Below the pieces are notes generated by a model. That model saw only the letters and a program-made list of their open reading frames with translations. It made no database searches and was not told where the DNA came from. Below, in pieces: positions 57,648 through 64,000 of a DNA stretch of 64,000 bases. Numbering within the stretch: the first letter of the stretch is position 1; each line of letters opens with the position of its first letter. Location of the stretch: assembly GCA_030247885.1 (NCBI GenBank), contig JAPDRO010000013.1, positions 124,001-188,000 of the forward strand, written 5' to 3'. Made by a program: the position numbers and the translations under genes. This DNA is from Taxawa tesnikishii (nom. ined.). Lineage: Eukaryota > Ascomycota > Dothideomycetes > Dothideales.

Positions 57648-58900
57648 CTATTTGCCATCGAAAGCCCTGACTCTGCATATAGCGAGCTTGTCAAGTACGC
57701 TCATGTCAACTCCTGTTTGACGCATGCAAATAGCGACGGCATCGAACTGCTGATCAAGTGCCTGAGGATGGAAGACGCTGGCGTCGAGCTTCTCCATCCA
57801 AGGCACTGCGCTCTGCTGAACGAGAGGATCGTAAAACGAGAGTCTGGAGCAGCCAAGTCTGTGGAGCTCGGTGGCGAAAGCAAGACCTGGAGAGTAGGAG
57901 AGAACAGATTGGCCAGGCTTGAAGCCAACACCGATGACGAGGATGCGAGGACCAGCTGGGTTAGGAAGACGAGCGGCGCAACGGCGGTGGAGTTTCTTGG
58001 CGAGAGTAGCAGGGCGGTTGCGCATCAGCTTAGTAGCGCGCTTGAGGACAGGCAGGTTAGGGTTGTTGGCGAAGAGGTAGAAGGGGTTCACGGGAATGCA
58101 GTGACCTCCGACACCAAGGCCAGGGCGGAAGGGCGAGTATCCGAAGGCTTGGTGGATGCTGCGTCAATCATCTCGTTGGGATCGACACCGTGAGCGCGGG
58201 CAGCATCTGCCATCTCGTTCACGTAGGCAATGTTGACCATGCGGTAGCAGTTTTAGAAAAGCTTGGTCATCTCGGCACACTCTGGCTTGCTGACTGGAAC
58301 AACGCGGTCGAAGACCTTAGAGTAGAGCTGCTCAATGGCCTTGGAAGATGCTGGGGTGAGACCGGAGATGATCTTGGGGATCTCCTTGGCAGTAGGGAAT
58401 GTTCTGCCAGGGTCCACACGCTCGGGAGACATTCCGCAGTGAAGGATGTTCTGGTACGGTCCAAGGAGCTGGCGGGTGCTTCCAACTTGGACAGATGACT
58501 CGATGATGACGGAGTTGCCTGGCTGGACGTGCTTCAGGACCATAGCAAGAGCATTGACCAGGTGGGTAAGGTCGACAGTGTTGTCGGTCTTCAGGAGAGT
58601 AGGGACAGAGATGAGGTAGTGGGTGACTCTGTCGAGCATCGACTCATCGTTGGTGAGAGTGACTTTCTCGTAAGGAGCGAAGACTGGTTGGAGCTCTGCA
58701 AGGCGCTTTGGAGAGATGTCGAATCCAACCGCGTCGTAGACGCTTCCAAACTCCTTGAGCAGCGACTCGCCAACGAACCCAACACCCACAACGCAGACAA
58801 GAGTCTTTGGGAGGGTTTGCTCGCCGAGAGTATCCACGAAACCACTGTCGCGGCGCATGTCGGTGCCGAGAAATGCAGGCTGGGTGGTGAAAGAGTCCAT
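57648..58900 (-). CDS. UDP-glucose/GDP-mannose dehydrogenase family enzyme (WecC/WbpA-like), disrupted
   Basis: An NAD-dependent 4-electron oxidation of a nucleotide sugar to the uronate. ATG 58900 (MDSFTTQPAFLGTDM). Rossmann motif VCVVGVGFVGESLLKEFG; then HYLISVPTLLKTD, IIESSVQVGSTRQLLGP, SPERVDPGR and the hinge with ECAEMTKLF. A TAA at 58253-58255 falls where homologues read LFENCYRM. Coding then continues NCYRMVNIAYVNEMADAARA and DPNEMIDAASTKP. A lost base at 58144-58145 precedes the catalytic-Cys block (GGHCIPVNPFYLF) and the C-terminal domain (ILVIGVGFKPGQS). The GGHCIPV form resembles WecC/WbpA (UDP-HexNAc) more than UDP-glucose dehydrogenase. It may be inactive because of the in-frame stop. 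Confidence 0.82.
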
Positions 58901-61900
58901 CTCGTATGGAGAAAATAGTAATGAAGTAGTATTAGATAAGAAGACGTAGAGGACAAGAGAAAGAGAAGAAGATCGACCCGGATCTAGAGGAGCGCCGAAG
59001 GCTGTGAGGTGCTGCTGCTGTGTCAAGCTAATGTTGTGAGCTGGATGATTGTTAACCGGAGTGTGGCACGGCCATACTTATACCACCTTGCAGAGATATC
59101 CTGTATGCTCTGGAGCAGAAGAGGTGGCTGGGCACTGTGGCAAGTTCATTCTATCGGGTCTTTCTCGATAGTCAAGTTTCAGAGATGTTGGATGCCCCGT
59201 TACTCCACGCCGTGGAAGCGTACATTGCCCTGAATTCAGGTAGACAATCGATAATGAATCCGTTTCAGACAGATGTAGTACGCAGAGCCTATTCTGCACA
59301 GGTCCGGCCGCAGTCTCGAATGTATGGAAGGGTCCGGCCGTGCTGCCGCCGTTGATGGAGTAACGTCTATACTAGTCTAGATGGAGTCTGAGTACCGACA
59401 GAGTGGTAGGATATTTCGAACAGGGCGACGCAGAGCTCTAGAGACTCCGCAACTGTCGCGTAAGCTAGCCTCATTGCAGAAGTGCATACAACCGTTCGAA
59501 CACAGGGTAGTAGGTCTGCTCGTCAGGGCTTGCTTCACCGTTGTCCAAGTCTTGTATAGCCGAGGGGATCAAGCTGGCCGCTCCAGCAGTTGAGCGGGTG
59601 GCGTGAGGGAATCAAGAGAGATATCACTAATGGTGGTACTTACAGATGGGATGGAGGGTTAGCTAATCCTAACGTTTTTCTGCATATCCCTTGTTCTTTC
59701 CCGTTTCGGAATGCATCCTCGGAACGCAGACTGTGACTGGCGGGGCACGTGGAAAGCACACCAGCAGTGCAGTCCGACCTAGCTTCATCAAGGGAGCCAA
59801 TAGATCGTATGTCAAGCGTGATCGCACTGCGTTGTCTGCACAAAGTTTATTAACGTTTGTCCCAAAGATCTGTCAGCCTGAGCAACCTCCATGGGCCCTA
59901 TGACGCTCACGAATGATTTGGAGCTTGGAGGTTCTGCCCACTAAGCATAACTTGTTGATCTGTTAAACGTATTCCACGGTCGAAGTAGGACCGCAGATTT
60001 GCAAATCGCAACCTTAGCCTGAAGAAGTGTAACCGTTATCGGTTGGTCTTCGGGGTGGAGATGCTTTGACTGACTTCGATCCTGGTTCTTGCAGTATTTG
60101 GATAATGCTGTTGTCGGCATGCCTGCAAAGGTCTGGCACGTTCAAAGCAAACGTATAGCGTGGCTCTTCACGTGTAGGCCATGGCCACGGAGCGGTTGCC
60201 GCCGTTTGAAACGTTTCAGCCAATAGCTTGTCCCAGCCAGCCAAATCCAGCCATGATGCAATTGGCGCTAACGGCAGTTCGGAGGATGTCCGTGATATGA
60301 AAAGGCTCGCGTGGAGTGGAAAGGGAGGCGGCGCGTCCCGCGAATGCGGTCTCTAACGGGGTCTAAAGATGATCAATCATCTTCTGGTGATGATGCCTTC
60401 CAAAACGGCATGCTCCTGCTCTGGACTGCTGTGTCTCGGTTTGTGTAGTTGGAGAACAGTCTAGGGCCTGGGCCTCTATACGAGCACAAAAGACAAAGAC
60501 GTCCAAAGTTGATCATGCCGCCAGAGTGCGGGCTTTCGGTTGCTGCGCAGCAAAATAGTGTAAAAGAAGGCTTTCCGCAGCGGTGTTCCATGCGCAATGG
60601 TTTGGCTTGACCCCAAAGCGCCACAGTGCTGGAGCGTTCGTGCGTGCGCAGTGTGGTGGCTTGACAGTTGGGGGAGCGAGGTGATAGGCTTGCTCATGCA
60701 ACGGTGCAAGGTAGTAGAGTATGTCATTCATCTCTCTGAGTGGTAAGTTCCGCATCGCAAGGTTCAATACTCCGTAGGGAGCCAAGCAACAGTAGAGAAA
60801 CGTTGGGGCGAAGGGCCATACGCGTGTGTACGCAATGAGCGAGAATGCCGGATGTCTCGATGAAAAGGAAACGGTTGATGTTGAAGTCGATGGAGCGGGA
60901 TCTTCCGCAGAGATCAACCGAGGCTCCCGAAAACGTGAAAGACTTGCCGACGAGTTCACTTCACTGCTGTGCACCACCGTTGTTGCTATCGAGCAATCCG
61001 CCACCATACCAGTTTTCTGTTCCGAACTGAGCATCCTCCGTCTTTCGTGCAGAGGCAAGAGTTGACGACTATCATGCCACTGTGGATACCGCCGTGAAAA
61101 CCCTGCGCCGGAGTCATGCCACACGCAGAGTAGGGGTGCATAGGTGTGAACAAACATCAACGGCACCGCGCTAGATGCTCGAATGAGGAAGGTAAGAGAG
61201 TCTCACAGTAATTATGCTACGTAAATTGGCTGCTAAGATCTACCGCCACAAAAGTCTTTTCCGGAAGCTCTGTTGGATCGAGTTGTGCATGTCCTCTCGT
61301 ACATTTTGCTACTCCAATCTGTACGATAGTTTCTTCTGGAGAGAACATTACAGGGCTTTGGGAGATTGTCTATAGGACGGGATTCCATGCCGTCACGAGG
61401 CAATTGTTGTGTTGTTGCAGTGGGGGACACTACACGCAAGCCTTTCGCCCTTTTCTCTCTCGGTATGGGGTCGCCACAAGATTGACGCCACAAGACTGTT
61501 TCTGTGTGACCGCGGTGGTGCATGCCGATGGCTTCCCCATCTCTAACGTCTCAGATGTTCTGTGCGGATCGTAAGCCACATGCAGAAAATCCGATAGGCG
61601 GTAACGGCGGAGCGGCTCGCTTCGAATTTCATCTCACCTCGCCAATTCTTCCCATTGGCAGTAATAACAAGATACTCAACACTACGATTAATCATTGTGT
61701 TTCGTGCTGGGCCTACTCCGCTTTTCGCTTTGGAGCAATGACTCTTCTGCAACGATACAGCATTTGGTTAGGCGTGTCCAAACGTGGACCAACATAAAGA
61801 CATATACGAATCCCGTGCTTGCTCGAGCTCGAACTATGCCATATGTTCTCCAAATTGAATATGCTGCAATGCATCGTTCACATTTTCACATACGTTCCCC

Positions 61901-62110
61901 ACGTGACTGCGTATGCAAGAGCTTTAGAAACTCTTACCGAGTGGCTTGATCGCTCAAGCAATACATTGAACCATTTTCCCGGGCATCCATCTATCACCCA
62001 TACCTTAGGGATTGCGTCTATCGTGCTCCGTGAAACAGAACATTGGCCACAAGAGCATCTGGGCTCCATCGATGCAACTCTAGCTCAAAGCGGACCGATC
62101 AGCCGTCGAG
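58901..62110. other. 3.2-kb gene-poor region
   Basis: The longest gap in the window. Many short open frames on both strands overlap one another without domains, introns or codon pattern. A minus-strand frame at 60014-60244 reads somewhat protein-like (GWDKLLAETFQTAATAPWPW) but matches nothing I know. No transposon terminal repeats or RNA genes were recognised. The region includes the promoters of the dehydrogenase and the nitrilase. Confidence 0.4.
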
Positions 62111-63220
62111 ATGTCTCTCACACTGCGTGCAGCAGCGTGCCACGCCTCGCCCATCTTCCTGTCAAGCAGAGACACCACACAGAAATGCATCTCGCTCATC
62201 CAAAGAGCAGCAAGCAACGGAGCAAACCTCGTCGTATTCCCCGAAGCCTTCATCCCCGCCTTCCCGATCTGGAGCTCTCTCCGCCCACCGACCGAGAACC
62301 ACGATCTCTTCGCGCGCATGGCGCGGGAATCAATCTGCGCCGACGGCGAAGAGATCCGCGCCATCCGCGCCGCCGCAAAGCAGACGGGCACGGTCGTCAG
62401 CGTGGGCATCTCGGAGCGCGTGCGGTACAGCAGCGCGACCCTGTTCAACAGCAACCTGCTGATCGATGCGTCCGGCACGGTCGTAGTGCACCACCGGAAG
62501 CTGATGCCGACGTTCTTCGAGAAGCTGACCTGGAGCCCCGGCGACGGTCACGGTCTGCGCGTCGCCGAAACGCCCGTGGGCAAGATCGGCAATCTCATCT
62601 GCGGAGAGAACACGAATCCGCTTGCTAGATATGCGCTCATGGCCCAGGGCGAGCAGGTGCATATATCGAGCTGGCCTGCAATATGGCCGACGAGGGTACC
62701 GAAGACGCAAGTCGCCGGCGCTGGTGGGGAAAGTGTCACAGAGGCGCAGGGTGGTTCTTCTGTTTCGAAAGGGGCGAACTATGATAACGTATCGGCCAAC
62801 AGAACCAGAGCTGCGGCGCACTGTTTCGAGGCAAAGTGCTTCGGCATCATGTGTGCGGGACACCTCGACGCATCCGCTATCGACGCGGTAGTTTCCGGAT
62901 CGACGCATCCGAAAGCACTCAAGGACGCGCTCGAGAAGTCACCACGAGGAGCCACTATGTTCTTGGATCCAACTGGAGCTTTGCTACCTGGGTTCACAGT
63001 CGACGCGACGCCGGAACGTAAGCAGACGACGAAGGATCTTCTACAGACCGAGGAAGACATCCTCTATGTTGATATGAATTTGGAAGATTGCGTGGAGGGC
63101 AAGCAATATCACGACGTTGTCGGAGGCTATCAGAGGTTCGATGTCTTCGATCTCAAGATCAACAGGACCCGAAGAGAACCTGCAACGTTCATCGATGATG
63201 CTCCAGATGTTTGGCATTGA
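62111..63220 (+). CDS. nitrilase / cyanide hydratase family enzyme
   Basis: A C-N hydrolase converting nitriles to acids (or cyanide to formamide). Single exon, 369 residues, ATG 62111 (MSLTLRAAACHASPIFLS). The Glu-Lys-Cys triad is visible: Glu in NLVVFPEAFIPAFPIW, Lys in VVHHRKLMPTFFEKL, Cys in GKIGNLICGENTNPLARYAL. The typical SWPA segment follows (HISSWPAIWP). A Gly/Ser-rich insertion lies at about residues 200-220. Coding GC is clearly higher than in the flanking gap. It converges on an FMN hydroxy-acid dehydrogenase with 111 bp between stops. Substrate cannot be told from sequence alone. Confidence 0.93.
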   Translation: MSLTLRAAACHASPIFLSSRDTTQKCISLIQRAASNGANLVVFPEAFIPAFPIWSSLRPPTENHDLFARMARESICADGEEIRAIRAAAKQTGTVVSVGISERVRYSSATLFNSNLLIDASGTVVVHHRKLMPTFFEKLTWSPGDGHGLRVAETPVGKIGNLICGENTNPLARYALMAQGEQVHISSWPAIWPTRVPKTQVAGAGGESVTEAQGGSSVSKGANYDNVSANRTRAAAHCFEAKCFGIMCAGHLDASAIDAVVSGSTHPKALKDALEKSPRGATMFLDPTGALLPGFTVDATPERKQTTKDLLQTEEDILYVDMNLEDCVEGKQYHDVVGGYQRFDVFDLKINRTRREPATFIDDAPDVWH

Positions 63221-63331
63221 ACAGTTGTGGATACGAGTTTATCATGTCATTATGAGGTATCTTCGTTACGGTTCACCCGCCAGTGTCAATATGATATGGC
63301 TACAGATGACCCGGCGAGATCTGGACTTCAA

Positions 63332-64000
63332 CTAGTTGGAGGAGTTCCTGTCGCCAGGATAGTGGACCCGCCGTATCATGCCCTTGTCGCAGTCGCGGAT
63401 AGTGGCAATGCCCGAGAGTCCCATACTTTGGTCAAGATCCTGCATCAAGTCAGTTCGCAGTCTCCGCTGTTTTGCAAACTCCAAGTACTCACAGCAAGAA
63501 TGCCCTGCAGAGCTTGTTTCGCTCCTGCTTTGCCAGCGATTCCCAAACCGTAGACCCAAGGTCTGCCGATCAGCACACCCTTTGCACCAAGGCACAAAGC
63601 CTTGATGACGTCCACGCCCGTCCTGACACCGCTGTCGAAGAGAACCTCGAGCTTGCCATTGGCAGCTTCGACACACTCCGGCAGCATCTCGAGACTGCCA
63701 ATCGCGCCGTCGAGCTGGCGTCCACCGTGGTTGGAGCAGATGATGCCATCCACGCCCGCTTCAACGGCTTTCTTGACATCCTCAGGGTGCTGAATTCCCT
63801 TCAGCACAATCGGTCCGTCCCAGTTCTTCTTCAGCAATTCGATCTGATCCCACGTGTGCGCCGCACCGGAGAAGACGTCCGACTGCCACTCAATGGCAGC
63901 ATTCAGAATGTCTTCCTCGACCTCCTTTCCGTGCTTCTCCTTGAACTTGCGACGGAATACTGGATCGGAGAAGCCGGTCGCGTCACCGATGCCCTTCATG
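63332..64000 (-). CDS. FMN-dependent 2-hydroxy-acid dehydrogenase (L-lactate dehydrogenase/glycolate oxidase family), C-terminal part
   Basis: The gene enters from the right edge; its N-terminus is outside. Exon 64000-63493 is joined to 63439-63332 by a 53-nt intron (63440-63492, GTGAGT donor, CTGAC branch). Family motifs: PIVLKGIQHPEDVKKAVEAG with the active Lys, GIICSNHGGRQLDGAIGSLE with the catalytic His and substrate Arg, FDSGVRTGVDVIKALCLGAK and GVLIGRPWVYGLGIAGKAGA for FMN phosphate binding. It ends HYPGDRNSSN before TAG. Whether a cytochrome b5 domain precedes, as in Cyb2, is not visible. Confidence 0.92.

Noticed and set aside
60513-61166. Minus-strand 217-codon open frame in the large gap
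   Set aside because: No domain, no good start, composition like translated non-coding DNA, and overlapped by open frames on the other strand.
1-64000. Transposons, virus-like elements or CRISPR arrays
   Set aside because: No reverse transcriptase, integrase, transposase, capsid-like sequence, terminal repeats or repeat-spacer array was seen on either strand.

Overview
The window is nuclear DNA of a filamentous ascomycete (Pezizomycotina). A Dothideomycete is my best guess from gene content and style, but this is an inference. The evidence is: short spliceosomal introns (mostly 45-72 nt) with GT..AG ends and a CTAAC/CTGAC branch site about 10 nt before the acceptor; a heterokaryon-incompatibility (HET) gene; fungal cell-wall enzymes; and several conserved fungal proteins of unknown function. 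One intron-bearing tRNA-Tyr is present. I saw no CRISPR array and no transposon or virus-like element.

Layout. 0-3 kb: tail of a Q/G/Y-rich protein and a HET gene with two in-frame stops. 3-12 kb: ELP1 (Elongator), COX8 (cytochrome oxidase) and MTR4 (nuclear exosome helicase). 13-17 kb: a CLC chloride channel/transporter with CBS domains and the histone-fold polymerase epsilon subunit DPB3. 18-21 kb: CCA1 (tRNA CCA-adding enzyme) reading in frame into a TTI2 domain. 21-29 kb: TRS85 (TRAPP) and DDB1. 29-30 kb: an unrecognised four-exon gene built on a duplicated exon. 30-35 kb: two conserved fungal proteins, one a polytopic membrane protein. 35-42 kb: RAD18, a secreted GH43 arabinanase, tRNA-Tyr and a SPRTN-like protease. 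42-51 kb: small membrane, tubby-like, BTB and F-box proteins. 50.8-59 kb: a cell-wall/amino-sugar stretch, all on the minus strand: chitin synthase, a membrane-anchored GH18 chitinase and a nucleotide-sugar dehydrogenase, with a relic GH43 gene on the other strand. 62-64 kb: a nitrilase converging on an FMN-dependent 2-hydroxy-acid dehydrogenase that runs off the right edge.

A striking general feature is that many obviously conserved genes carry one or more single-base frame breaks. Almost every one lies in a homopolymer run and is explained by one missing base. This points to systematic homopolymer shortening in the assembly rather than to many real pseudogenes. In-frame stop codons in the HET gene, the nucleotide-sugar dehydrogenase and the unknown duplicated-exon gene are not explained that way and may be real. 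Two GC-AG introns (DDB1 and the F-box gene) and an apparent CCA1-TTI2 fusion are the most interesting gene-structure observations.
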